From assembly GCF_002860865.1 (NCBI RefSeq), contig NZ_PKIE01000005.1:1-64000 (forward strand): 64,000 bases of DNA, read 5' to 3'. The translations under genes and the position numbers were made by a program. The stretch comes from Streptococcus mitis. Lineage in GTDB: Bacteria > Bacillota > Bacilli > Lactobacillales > Streptococcaceae. Positions 35,900 through 44,167 of this stretch are shown here, in pieces; position 1 is the first letter of the stretch, and every line of letters begins with the position of its first letter. Below the pieces are notes generated by a model. It saw only the letters and a list, made by a program, of their open reading frames with translations, was not told where the DNA came from and did not search any database.

Positions 35900-38569
35900 A
35901 TGAAAAAACAACTAATCGCAACAACAGCCATCGCAACTGCGAGTCTTTTCGGCACAATCGGAACTGCTAATGCAAATGAGGTAGAGCTTCCATTGCCTAC
36001 AACTGCTAAAAATGAACCCGCTTTGGTAGAGAAAGAAGCACCTAAGAAAGTGGAAGTGAAAACTCCTACTAAGGAAGAAGTCGCTGAACTTGGTGCTACT
36101 GCTAAACAAACCCAAGAAGCATCTGACAAAGCAAAAGAAGTCTTGGATCAAGCAAATGACGCTTCTGACCAAGCAGAAAAGAAAGTTACTGATTTGAAAC
36201 AAGCTCAAGCAGATGCTCAGAAGACTGCTGACAAAGCAACACCTGAAGCTATCAAAGATGCAGAGAAGAAAGTGGAAACTGCAAAAGCAAGTGTTCCTAC
36301 CAAAGAACAAGCGGTATCAACTGCGCAAGCTGACCAAGATGATGCTGACCGTAATGTCGCTATTCAAGGCAAAACTGTAGGTACAAAACAAGCAGAAGTG
36401 ACTCAAGCACAAAACACAGTTAATGATGCTAAAGCAGAAGTAGAAAACGCACAAAAGGCTCTCAATGGCGAAGGTCTTGCTGACGCTAAAGAAAAACAAG
36501 CGGAAGCTATCAAAGAAGAAGCTACAAGCAAACAAGCTCAAGCAGATGCTCAAAAGGCTCTTGATGAAGCTAAAGCACAAAACCAAGACCATGCTACACA
36601 AGTCAAACAAGCAGAACAAACAGTTAAATCTGCTCAAGCAAACCTTGAAAGCAAATCTCAAGAAAAAGAAACTGCAAAAACAAATGCAGATCAAGCAAAT
36701 ACCACTTATAACCAAGCGGTATCTATGCTCAACGCACTTCAAAAGGATACTAAAGCAACCATCACTCTTGCCCCAGACTTTATCAAGGCTGTGAAAGATA
36801 AAATTGCTTTCCGTGAACAACTTCGTACAGATGAAACTTTGAGTGAGGACTACATTTCTAATAAAGGGCGTGAACTTTACAACAAAATCGTAGAATCTCA
36901 ACTCCAAAACCGCACCCTCAACAAGTACACACCATCCGCCAAAGACCAAGCAGATGAAACTCGTTACGACATTAACAATCTTCCTAAAGAAGTCACAGAT
37001 GAACTTAATTATTTCGTAGCAGACCTCATCAACCAAATGCGCCGCCAACTTGGTTTGCCAGATGTGGTTCTTTCAAAATCAAGCCTTGAGTTTGCCAACA
37101 AAATCGCTAAAGAGTATGTCAAAGCAAATTGGTCAAACGCTATGCGTGATGCGAACTTTGCTAAAGGTGGTTCAGGTCACTACGCTAAAGGTATTTACAA
37201 AGTCGCTAAAGAGTACGGTTTGAATAGTACATTCTCAGAAGAAACTATTAAAGAGTACGCTGAAAAAGGGTTGCAACCTTACGAAAGTGCAGTCGGAACA
37301 TACGATCCAAAACAACTTTCAACTGATGCTGACCAAGTTCTTCGTAAGACTGTAGGAGAAATGAAAGAGGAATTGTACAACAACCTCATTGAACTTGTTT
37401 CTCATAAGAATGACTACCTACATACACAAGGTATTCTTCAATTCGACTATGCTGATGAAACTGTGTACTTCGGAGGTGTAGCACAAAGTGTAACTGATGA
37501 TTATTACACAACTCACTTCCTCACAAGCATCCGCACAACTAACGTAGACGGCTCAAAATGGGATAAAACTCCTATTGTGAACCCACTAAGCAACACAAAC
37601 AAAGAGCAAGAACTTGCCAAAGCTCGCCAAACGCTTGCTGATGCTATGACTGCTCGTAAAGACGCTCAAGACAAACTCGAAGCAACAAGCAAAGCGGTAT
37701 CAGATGCCCAAATTGCTCTTCAAAACGCTCAAGCTACTTTGAAAGCCTTGAACAATGGGGAAAACCCACTTGCAAACGCTCAAAAGGTTTTCAACGAAGC
37801 GAAAGACCGTCATGATAAAGCAGTTGTGACACTTGCAAATGCTAATGCCCTTGTCAATAATTTGACTGCTTCTAAGGCTACAAAAGAGGAAGCTCTTACA
37901 CAAGCCCAAGCAACTCTTAAAGACGCTGAGAAAGCTCTTCAAACTGCACAAGATGAACTTAAAGCAGAAGAAGATAAGATGGCAACTCTTGAAGCAATCG
38001 CTTCAAATAAAGCCCAAGCGGTATCTACTGCTAAGAAAAATCTTCAAGATGCCAAAGACCAAGTTAAACAAGCTGAGAAAGAACTTGCCGACCTTAAAGG
38101 TGCGAAAGCTCGCTTGAATGAAGTGAAAGCAGAGCTTGAACAAGCCGAAAAAGCACTTCAAGATGCTTACAAAGTACAAAACAAAGCGAAAGTAGACTAC
38201 GAAGTGAAGAGCCTTGCAGCAGACCAAGCTAAGACTGCTTATGAAACTGCCAAAGCGAAGTTTGAAGAAGCCGAAACAAAACGCTTGGTAGCTCTTGCAG
38301 ATGCTAAACGTAAAGAGCTTGAACACTTGGGGTATAAACCAGTTCCAGTTATGGATCAAAAGGGTAACATTGTGGACTACAAAGCAGAAAAAGTAACGGT
38401 AGGCACTAAAGACGATAAAACCTATCAAGCACCTGCACAAGCTAGTCAAACAAAAGCAGAACCTAAGAAACAACTTCCAAATACTGGAACGAAAGAATCA
38501 AGTCTCCTAGCATTGCTTGGAGCAAGTGTTGGTCTACTTGCTTTAGTAGGAAAACGAAAATATAGATAA
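35900..38569 (+). CDS. LPXTG-anchored SEC10/PgrA-type surface exclusion protein
   Basis: 889 residues. Signal peptide (MKKQLIATTAIATASLFGTIGTANA), an Ala/Lys/Glu-rich coiled coil to about residue 275, a folded middle (about 285-560, LNYFVADLINQMRRQLGLP, GGSGHYAKGIYKVAKEYGL), a second long coiled coil, then LPNTG at 859 with hydrophobic stretch and KRKYR tail for sortase anchoring. The middle with its flanking coils matches the SEC10/PgrA surface-exclusion family, which limits entry of related conjugative elements in enterococci. Start at ATG 35900 gives the signal peptide; the frame is open 33 bases further up. Confidence 0.8.
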   Translation: MKKQLIATTAIATASLFGTIGTANANEVELPLPTTAKNEPALVEKEAPKKVEVKTPTKEEVAELGATAKQTQEASDKAKEVLDQANDASDQAEKKVTDLKQAQADAQKTADKATPEAIKDAEKKVETAKASVPTKEQAVSTAQADQDDADRNVAIQGKTVGTKQAEVTQAQNTVNDAKAEVENAQKALNGEGLADAKEKQAEAIKEEATSKQAQADAQKALDEAKAQNQDHATQVKQAEQTVKSAQANLESKSQEKETAKTNADQANTTYNQAVSMLNALQKDTKATITLAPDFIKAVKDKIAFREQLRTDETLSEDYISNKGRELYNKIVESQLQNRTLNKYTPSAKDQADETRYDINNLPKEVTDELNYFVADLINQMRRQLGLPDVVLSKSSLEFANKIAKEYVKANWSNAMRDANFAKGGSGHYAKGIYKVAKEYGLNSTFSEETIKEYAEKGLQPYESAVGTYDPKQLSTDADQVLRKTVGEMKEELYNNLIELVSHKNDYLHTQGILQFDYADETVYFGGVAQSVTDDYYTTHFLTSIRTTNVDGSKWDKTPIVNPLSNTNKEQELAKARQTLADAMTARKDAQDKLEATSKAVSDAQIALQNAQATLKALNNGENPLANAQKVFNEAKDRHDKAVVTLANANALVNNLTASKATKEEALTQAQATLKDAEKALQTAQDELKAEEDKMATLEAIASNKAQAVSTAKKNLQDAKDQVKQAEKELADLKGAKARLNEVKAELEQAEKALQDAYKVQNKAKVDYEVKSLAADQAKTAYETAKAKFEEAETKRLVALADAKRKELEHLGYKPVPVMDQKGNIVDYKAEKVTVGTKDDKTYQAPAQASQTKAEPKKQLPNTGTKESSLLALLGASVGLLALVGKRKYR

Positions 38570-38603
38570 AACGAATAGGTTGGGCAAAAGTATTTAAAAT
38601 AAG

Positions 38604-38651
38604 AAAAACGCATATTATCAGGTGTTGAAAAACCTTGATACTATGCGTTTT
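38604..38651 (+). terminator. Terminator of the surface-exclusion gene
   Basis: AAAACGCATA...TATGCGTTTT outer arms with an inner ATCAGGT/ACCTTGAT stem; the right arm ends in TTTTGT. Confidence 0.7.
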
Positions 38652-38720
38652 GTAATGGAAAGATTTACTCAAATTTCTCTTTAAACTGAATTTATTCAGC
38701 CTCTTTTTTGATAAATATAG

Positions 38721-38759
38721 TAAAAATAATGCTTAGGATTAGTAATTATCCTAAGCATT
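38721..38759 (-). terminator. Terminator of the 345-aa gene
   Basis: ATGCTTAGGAT/ATCCTAAGCAT hairpin (38729-38758), with T-run on the minus strand beyond it. It lies immediately after the stop at 38763. Confidence 0.78.
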
Positions 38760-38762
38760 TTA

Positions 38763-39800
38763 TTATTGAGTGAAATTTTTGATGAATGTTGAATATTCTT
38801 CTAGTGATTTTCTTAATTCAATGAATAGTTGGCGTACGGTGGGAAAGTTAATATTCATTTTCAACTTGTGATTAACTTCTTGAGCTACTAAATTAGTAAA
38901 TAAACTAGTCCTATATTTTCTTTTATCTATTTTATTATACTGTGGAATATCGATATTCTTTTTAAGAATATTCTCAGCGTTAAATACTTTCCGAAACGTA
39001 GTTAAAAAGACACTAGTTGTTTCGATATTAAGTAAATAAAGAAATTTTTCTATTCGATATAAATACAATTCTTTGTTTTTAATTACTTCAAGTTCATACT
39101 TAGATTCAATTTTCGTAAAATCTTCAATTACTTTGTTAAGGGAATGCATAATACAATCAATATAGAATTGAGGGGATTCTAGGGAATCTATTTTATAGTT
39201 CATTAAATCAGATAAAGTTAATTCTCTAATTTTAAAATTTGAAGCACTTTCAGCAAAGGTGCAATCAATTAAATATAGTGTTTTTTCATCTAATTCTGAT
39301 AAAGTTTTCATTCCTTCTATAATAATTTGCTTTTGAGTTAGTGGCTGATGAATCTTATGTTTTGTATTCTCCATATCCACAAAAATTAAAAAATCTTTAA
39401 ATAATTGTTCTGTTGCAGGAATACCGATTAAATGTTTTTTGTATTTTTCATCTATTTGCTTTTGGGATTTGGTGAGTTTAGAAGAAGTCCATTTATCCAA
39501 AACTCTATCATCTTCAGGAGCATCATCTCCAAAGTACTTATATAAAAAAGTACGTTTCTTAGTTGCCCCCCTAGTAGTTTTTAAGGATTTGTGCTTTTCC
39601 CATTGCATTTTGATTATAGTACAAAAAACTGCATCATTTTTTATGAAATTTTGAAATAATTCCATGATTTTATTATCATTAATCTTTTGTATTTTTAATG
39701 AGTCGATAGTTTTTGATTTTTTTTTATAGATATCAATGATAGTTTCAGATGTATGTATTTCTTCTAAAAATTTTTCAATTAAGTAGGAATTGCTTTCCAT
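38763..39800 (-). CDS. Unrecognised 345-residue element cargo protein
   Basis: No family recognised. The protein is rich in Lys, Ile, Asn and Glu, has no signal peptide or membrane helix, and looks mainly helical. Noticeable stretches: RGATKKRTFLYKYFGDDAPEDDRVLDKW (about residues 78-105) and a C-terminal helical half. AAAGGAAG lies about 12 bases before the ATG. It has its own terminator and is oriented opposite to the mobilization genes, between the surface-exclusion gene and the mob module. That position is typical for accessory cargo, such as phage defence or regulation, but nothing in the sequence proves a function. Confidence 0.7.
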   Translation of the reverse strand: MESNSYLIEKFLEEIHTSETIIDIYKKKSKTIDSLKIQKINDNKIMELFQNFIKNDAVFCTIIKMQWEKHKSLKTTRGATKKRTFLYKYFGDDAPEDDRVLDKWTSSKLTKSQKQIDEKYKKHLIGIPATEQLFKDFLIFVDMENTKHKIHQPLTQKQIIIEGMKTLSELDEKTLYLIDCTFAESASNFKIRELTLSDLMNYKIDSLESPQFYIDCIMHSLNKVIEDFTKIESKYELEVIKNKELYLYRIEKFLYLLNIETTSVFLTTFRKVFNAENILKKNIDIPQYNKIDKRKYRTSLFTNLVAQEVNHKLKMNINFPTVRQLFIELRKSLEEYSTFIKNFTQ

Positions 39801-39987
39801 ATAAAGATACTTCCTTTTTATATAAATTATACTATTATACCATATTTTTAAGATTTTAGGTACAAATTAAATAAATTTTTTTCAACAAAAATTGCTTATA
39901 TGTAACTATTATTTTTCTATATACTTAGAATGTAAGTAAGAAACTTACAAATATAATTTTAGTCCCAAATGATGGCCATCAAAAGGA

Positions 39988-40051
39988 CGGAATGAAACAA
40001 GTATGATGACATAACGATAACGGTTATGTCTTGCGTAAAATTGTTTCGCCG
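39988..40051. repeat. Nested inverted repeats ahead of the mobilization operon
   Basis: Outer arms CGG...GAAACAA / TTGTTTC.CCG, inner perfect hairpin GACATAAC-7-GTTATGTC (40008-40030). Also TGATGGCCATCA at about 39970 and GTAAGT-5-ACTTAC at about 39931. The 340-base gap from 39801 to 40142 is otherwise non-coding. Could be a structured leader, a replication or transfer origin, or a regulator site. Confidence 0.55.
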
Positions 40052-40142
40052 TGTTTTTGGTGTGCTTTTTTCACTGCTTACTTTGGCGTTCAAGAATTGC
40101 TCATATATGTTTCTTTCCGTCCGAGGACAGGAAGGATTTTAT

Positions 40143-40574
40143 ATGTCAAAAATTGAAAGTCGAAGAAATCGAGAAATTGATTCAGCTGCTGCTACTGGCA
40201 AATGGTCAGAAGTCAGTCGTTTGTTGGAGCAACCTTTTCAAAATTTAGAGCGAAAAGGTAGGAAGTATGGTCTTAGTAGTCTTAACTCTTTAACTGTAAC
40301 AGAAGGAAAGACAACAGAGCTAATTGATTTTATAGATGATGATACTTACAATCCTGAAAAGGATTTGCTAAGAAAAGAAAGGAGTGAATATCTTGATAAG
40401 GCTCTTCAAAAACTTTCAGAAGACGATTTACATATTTTCTTAGAAGTGGCTTTGAAGGGGACATCAGCTTTACAATTAACGAAAGAGACTTCATATAAGA
40501 GTCACAAGACTATACAACGTCACTATGAGAAAGCAGTACTTTTCTTACAGAAAGAGCTCAAAGATTATTTCTAA
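40143..40574 (+). CDS. Sigma-70 region-4-like regulator of the IME
   Basis: 143 residues. The C-terminal ~60 residues (LQKLSEDDLHIFLEVALKGTSALQLTKETSYKSHKTIQRHYEKAVLFLQ) look like a sigma region 4 / ECF-type helix-turn-helix, as in small sigma-like proteins of Tn916-class elements. Start at ATG 40143 after AGGAAGGA; the longer open frame from 40026 runs through the inverted repeats and is unlikely. First gene of the mobilization side; probably controls element transcription. Followed by a strong terminator. Confidence 0.65.
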   Translation: MSKIESRRNREIDSAAATGKWSEVSRLLEQPFQNLERKGRKYGLSSLNSLTVTEGKTTELIDFIDDDTYNPEKDLLRKERSEYLDKALQKLSEDDLHIFLEVALKGTSALQLTKETSYKSHKTIQRHYEKAVLFLQKELKDYF

Positions 40575-40594
40575 AAAAAGTTAAAAAATTTTTG

Positions 40595-40624
40595 GCAGGA
40601 AGTACCAACTTCCTGCTTTTTTTC
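40595..40624 (+). terminator. Terminator after the sigma-like gene
   Basis: Perfect GCAGGAAGT/ACTTCCTGC hairpin with four-base loop and eight T. About 30 bases on, AAGGGAGGAATTTATATGAAATAA places a strong ribosome site before a two-codon ORF (Met-Lys-stop). Confidence 0.85.
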
Positions 40625-40742
40625 TCCTTATAGATAAGGGAGGAATTTATATGAAATAAAAACCAAATATTTTCACTACTATGTGATTCTCTACATATAT
40701 TAGTAGAAATGTCGATGAATAGAGATAGAAACGAGAACAATC

Positions 40743-41039
40743 ATGAATTGTTTAACTTTACAAACAGCAGGTTTACTACTTGGTGTCTCAGATAGTAAAG
40801 ATTTTGAGACAGGGATTATAGTTGGTGCGACTTTTCAAATTGGTAGTCGTACGGCTAATGGAAGATTTACAACACATTCAATAAAAGTTATGAATGTAAA
40901 TGCTAGCGATTTTATGAAGTATCTGGATAGTGTAGTTACGTTGGCACTTTCAAATGCTACAATTAGCGCGTACAGCTCAGGTAATAGTGCTTCTTTGTCA
41001 ATTAAAGCTGAGTCTGTAAAAGTCTCTCAAGCTAGTTGA
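40743..41039 (+). CDS. Small unknown protein of the IME
   Basis: 98 residues, Ser/Ala/Val-rich, beta-prone, no membrane helix. I do not recognise the family. Its place just before the coupling protein corresponds to the small DUF961-type proteins (Orf22/Orf23) of Tn916 and ICEBs1, but the sequence does not clearly match them. Ribosome site is weak. 10 bases before the next gene, so part of the same operon. Confidence 0.6.
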   Translation: MNCLTLQTAGLLLGVSDSKDFETGIIVGATFQIGSRTANGRFTTHSIKVMNVNASDFMKYLDSVVTLALSNATISAYSSGNSASLSIKAESVKVSQAS

Positions 41040-41049
41040 GGTATTTAAT

Positions 41050-41700
41050 ATGTTTAAAAATAAGTATAGAATAGCAGTAGATTATTTCAAAAAATGTACA
41101 GAGTTAGAGAAGTTTCTACTAATTCTTGTGTCATTAGCTTTGTTTGTTGCATTTATTTATGCTTTACCCACTCTTCTAGATATTTCATTTAAAGTATTTA
41201 CTTTGATACTTGTAATGATATTTGGGATTTGTTTTTGGAGGTATTATAATAAACCAGAGGGAGTGTATTATGATACCAGCAAAATGTCGTTGTGTTTTAG
41301 CCAACTCGTGAGGAGACTGGATTCAGATTCAAAAAATCGTTATCTTCTTCAAAATTGGCAAGCAGTTCGAGCGAACAAGAAAGAAACCGCAAAAGTTATT
41401 GAAGTAGTGTGCGTGACAGATTCAAATGTTAAAGATTTCAACTCTAATGAGGTTGAAGCTCAAATAAGTATTTATTTGTCGGAGTTTCTTGAAAATCATG
41501 GTATGACTTCGACAAACGCTGAAAGCTTTTCGTGTCAATCAGTAGCAGTAGCTGAGTATAATAACGTGAACTATCTATTTATACGTTTTTTGATTGCTGT
41601 TAATGAGAATGAAGCTAGTTCTTTCAAGGAAGAACTAGATGTATATAAAGCTGAGCAAAAGACAATTGAGCAGGTAGAAGATAGTGACTTCAGTAATTAA
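41050..41700 (+). CDS. Membrane/linker part of a TcpA-like coupling protein
   Basis: 216 residues: two transmembrane helices (about 22-42 and 48-64) then a ~150-residue soluble domain. It overlaps the ATPase gene by 17 bases in the +1 frame. Tn916 Orf21, a one-piece FtsK/TcpA-like protein of about 460 residues, has this order (two helices, linker, ATPase), and 216 + 246 = 462. So this looks like the N-terminal half of a coupling protein, either naturally split or separated by a frameshift. Confidence 0.65.
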   Translation: MFKNKYRIAVDYFKKCTELEKFLLILVSLALFVAFIYALPTLLDISFKVFTLILVMIFGICFWRYYNKPEGVYYDTSKMSLCFSQLVRRLDSDSKNRYLLQNWQAVRANKKETAKVIEVVCVTDSNVKDFNSNEVEAQISIYLSEFLENHGMTSTNAESFSCQSVAVAEYNNVNYLFIRFLIAVNENEASSFKEELDVYKAEQKTIEQVEDSDFSN

Positions 41701-42424
41701 TGCTGTACTAGATACTGAGTTGTTGAGTCGAGGAATTTATTTTCCTCGCTCGATAGATCTAAAAAAACCACATTTAGCGATTTTTGGTTCGAGTGGAAGT
41801 GGTAAGACATATGCAAGTCAGTTATTTCTTGCAAAAGCAGTTTTGAACTCTGCAAAATTAGTTGTAGCAGATTTTAAAGGGGATTTGGAATTTTCATTTC
41901 TTGAAAATCAGGAGCACTTTTATAGATTTGAAAGAGTAGGATTGTTCTTTGATTTTGTATCTGATACTTTGCTGAAAAACAGACAGTCTGGACAAGACAA
42001 AAGCAGAAGTCTAATCATATGTTTTATTGATGAAATGAGTGCGTATTTTACGATGCTAGAAAAGAAAGAACGTGATATTAGGATTAGACAACTTTCAAGA
42101 ATTTTGATGCTTGGTAGGTCTTTTAATATCCATGTTTGGATTAGTCAGCAAAGACCGGATGCCGAATACTTTGGTAAGTCGAGAGAAAATATACATAACA
42201 TTCTACTTCTGGGGTCATTCAGTAAAGAAGTATTAAGTATGTTACTAAGTGATGATAAAGATGTAGTCAGTCGTAGACAGAGTCGAGGTAAAGGTTACTT
42301 AATTAGTTCTGGAGAAACAACTAAAGAGATTGTAGTTCCTCGTTATAATGTTGCTAAAGTGCAGAGTAAAATTCTGGAGGGTATGTATAAGAGTGGAAAT
42401 AGTGAGGCAGTTGACTCTGAGTAG
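41684..42424 (+). CDS. FtsK/TcpA-like ATPase (coupling protein, C-terminal part)
   Basis: 246 residues. Walker A GSSGSGKTY (about residues 35-43), ADFKGD, Walker B IICFIDEMSAYF, and RILMLGRSFNIHVWISQQRPDAEYFG, where QRPDA is shared with Tn916 Orf21-type proteins. No membrane helix of its own. It should power DNA transfer by bringing the relaxase complex to the secretion machinery of a helper ICE. Start is GTG 41684; an in-frame TAG lies just upstream (41675-41677), so the frame cannot be longer. Confidence 0.82.
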   Translation: MTSVINAVLDTELLSRGIYFPRSIDLKKPHLAIFGSSGSGKTYASQLFLAKAVLNSAKLVVADFKGDLEFSFLENQEHFYRFERVGLFFDFVSDTLLKNRQSGQDKSRSLIICFIDEMSAYFTMLEKKERDIRIRQLSRILMLGRSFNIHVWISQQRPDAEYFGKSRENIHNILLLGSFSKEVLSMLLSDDKDVVSRRQSRGKGYLISSGETTKEIVVPRYNVAKVQSKILEGMYKSGNSEAVDSE

Positions 42425-42447
42425 CCTTTGGCGAAGCAGAATGTCTT

Positions 42448-42497
42448 ACTGCCTCGCTCGGCTTTGCCGAGCAGTAGGGGGATATGTAATGACCCCC
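42448..42497 (+). other. Candidate oriT / nick-site hairpins
   Basis: Hairpin CTCGGC-TTT-GCCGAG (42457-42471) within ACTGC/GCAGT outer arms, then GGGGG-11-CCCCC (42477-42497), ending 37 bases before the MOBT relaxase ATG. ICEBs1 and Tn916 origins have C-run/G-run hairpins next to the nick site beside the relaxase gene (from memory), so this is the natural oriT candidate. Confidence 0.6.
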
Positions 42498-42534
42498 GTT
42501 CCGTAATTATTAAAGAAAAGAGAGGATTTATAAG

Positions 42535-43791
42535 ATGGGTATATTTAACATTGTAGACGTTTTAAAAGAACAGGACTCAGCTAGTAATACGGGAGAGAGA
42601 AATCCTGTTGTAATTGCTTCTATTGATGAAGTAACATTTGTGATAAAACCAACAGAAGACACAATTGGTGATTATCCCTCGCACTGGTATCAGATTGCAA
42701 CTGAATTAGTGGGAACAGTAATTGATAAGTTGTCATTGGACAGTTTATTTGGAGAGGTAATAAATGTATCTACACCACCTGCAGGTTATACAAATGCAGT
42801 TAGTTTTAAAAACTTACCACACTATTTTTCAATTGCATTTCATGAGACAAATTTTGTCATGGGGATAGTTATAAAATTTTCTGCAGCATCATTAGCATAC
42901 TATCGCGATGCTTTCAAAGAGTACTTTGGAGAAAGTATTGACGTTCATGTGATGTCTAGACTACTTGATGAACCTTACTGGGAATTAAGAATAAGTAGGA
43001 TTGATTTAGCGATTGATTACTTCAATTTTGATATGAGTGTTGATGAGTTATACAAGGGCATTAAAGGCAGTAGCATTATTTTAAAAAATCATAGAGGAAT
43101 AAAAAACACTTCTAAGATTGTTGCGACTGAAGTAGATAATGTAGTTAACACTATTTACTTTGGTTCAAAAAAGAAGAATAGTAATGCATTATTGAGGGTT
43201 TATAACAAAAAACAAGAGCAACTTGATAAGCATGGAAGGTTTTTACATTTACTAACTCTTTGCAATTCGTGGGTTAGGTTTGAGGCAAGTTATAGAGGAA
43301 ACTTTTCTAACCAGATTTTGAAGCAACTATTGACTGTGAATAATGAAGAGGAGTTAGGAGAGTTAGTTGCAAATAAAATGATTGACAAATATTCATTTTA
43401 TGATGCCGAGACAAATGAACCAATTGAGTTTACTAAGTATCTTGAGCATACACAATCGTTATACGCAGGGTTGAAGTCGCTATCTAGTAGGAATAATGAC
43501 TTAATGTCTACAATTTCTCACATAATGAAAGGAAGTGGTTTTTTTCCACTGATAAAAAAAGTTGAGAGTATTTGGGGGATTGAAGCAAGAAATAAATTCA
43601 TTATTCGCTTGATACAAGAATATGAACGTCACTATAATGCTAATCAGGATGTAGAATTGTGGTTAAAAAAATTTGCTACAGAATTATCAAAAATACCATT
43701 TGATAGTTTTCTAGAGGATTCTTTGTCAGTATATTATAAAAACACGAAGACGAAAAAAGGAAAAAATCGTTTTGAGGTAGTGGAGAAATAA
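42535..43791 (+). CDS. MOBT relaxase / Rep_trans replication initiator
   Basis: 418 residues of the replication initiation factor family (Orf20 of Tn916, NicK of ICEBs1). Visible family stretches: LPHYFSIAFHETNFVMGIVIKFSAASLAYYRDAF, WELRISRIDLAIDYFNFDMSVDELY and TIYFGSKKKNSNALLRVYNKKQEQ, a typical Rep_trans block, followed by WVRFEASYRGNFSNQI. It should nick oriT and start rolling-circle transfer or replication. Preceded by AGAGGATTT and the oriT candidate; one base separates its stop from the DUF771 gene. Confidence 0.85.
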   Translation: MGIFNIVDVLKEQDSASNTGERNPVVIASIDEVTFVIKPTEDTIGDYPSHWYQIATELVGTVIDKLSLDSLFGEVINVSTPPAGYTNAVSFKNLPHYFSIAFHETNFVMGIVIKFSAASLAYYRDAFKEYFGESIDVHVMSRLLDEPYWELRISRIDLAIDYFNFDMSVDELYKGIKGSSIILKNHRGIKNTSKIVATEVDNVVNTIYFGSKKKNSNALLRVYNKKQEQLDKHGRFLHLLTLCNSWVRFEASYRGNFSNQILKQLLTVNNEEELGELVANKMIDKYSFYDAETNEPIEFTKYLEHTQSLYAGLKSLSSRNNDLMSTISHIMKGSGFFPLIKKVESIWGIEARNKFIIRLIQEYERHYNANQDVELWLKKFATELSKIPFDSFLEDSLSVYYKNTKTKKGKNRFEVVEK

Positions 43792-43792
43792 G

Positions 43793-44125
43793 ATGGATAA
43801 ACTGGTTGTCGATTTAAAAGGGGTAGTTATACAGCTTCCTAATTCTTATGTTATCGTTAATCGTGATGAATATGATGATTTGAAGAGCAATGCGGATAAA
43901 GGTAAATATATGACTTTGAAACAATTGCTCACATTATTATCAGTATCACGTCCTTGGCTTCTTGATAATGTATTATATAACCCCAAAATTCGGAGAGAAA
44001 TTGATGTTGAATTAAATCCTAACGGATTTGTTAAATATCCTGAAAACCAAGGTGGACGCTATTTCTTTTTAGCCAGTAAAACAAAACAATGGTTTGAAGA
44101 TAACTTCAGAGAAATTATGGTATAA
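43793..44125 (+). CDS. DUF771-family protein (excisionase position)
   Basis: 110 residues. YMTLKQLLTLLSVSRPWLLDNVLYNPKIRREIDVE and GFVKYPENQGGRYFFLASKTKQWFEDNF follow the DUF771 pattern found in phages and integrative elements just before the integrase. A winged-helix, excisionase-like DNA-binding role is plausible from position; not proven. Confidence 0.7.
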   Translation: MDKLVVDLKGVVIQLPNSYVIVNRDEYDDLKSNADKGKYMTLKQLLTLLSVSRPWLLDNVLYNPKIRREIDVELNPNGFVKYPENQGGRYFFLASKTKQWFEDNFREIMV

Positions 44126-44126
44126 T
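44121..44126 (+). promoter_or_regulatory. Integrase promoter (extended -10)
   Basis: TGGTATAAT ending at 44126, overlapping the DUF771 stop, 42 bases before the integrase ATG. The sequence after it, AGCCTTGGCAAAACCTTGGTTATC, echoes the AAGCCTTGGTTATCAAGG hairpin of scar D. Confidence 0.5.
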
Positions 44127-44167
44127 AGCCTTGGCAAAACCTTGGTTATCTATGAAAGAGGTAACTA

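Noticed and set aside
36317..37048. Long minus-strand ORFs opposite the LPXTG gene (also 35857-36129, 35912-36310, 37700-37951, 38003-38473)
   Set aside because: They are by-products of the biased Ala/Lys/Glu/Gln codons of the coiled-coil gene; no ribosome sites, and Phe/Cys/Leu-rich products without family resemblance.
36000..38500. CRISPR-like or tandem DNA repeats in the LPXTG gene
   Set aside because: The repetition is heptad-type coiled-coil coding sequence without constant repeats and spacers; no CRISPR array was seen anywhere in the window.
40026..40142. Longer start for the sigma-like gene (ATG 40026)
   Set aside because: The extra 39 residues are translated from the inverted-repeat region; the ATG at 40143 has a proper ribosome site.
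40743..41039. Calling the 98-residue protein DUF961
   Set aside because: Only the position agrees; the sequence lacks a clear match to Tn916 Orf22/23.
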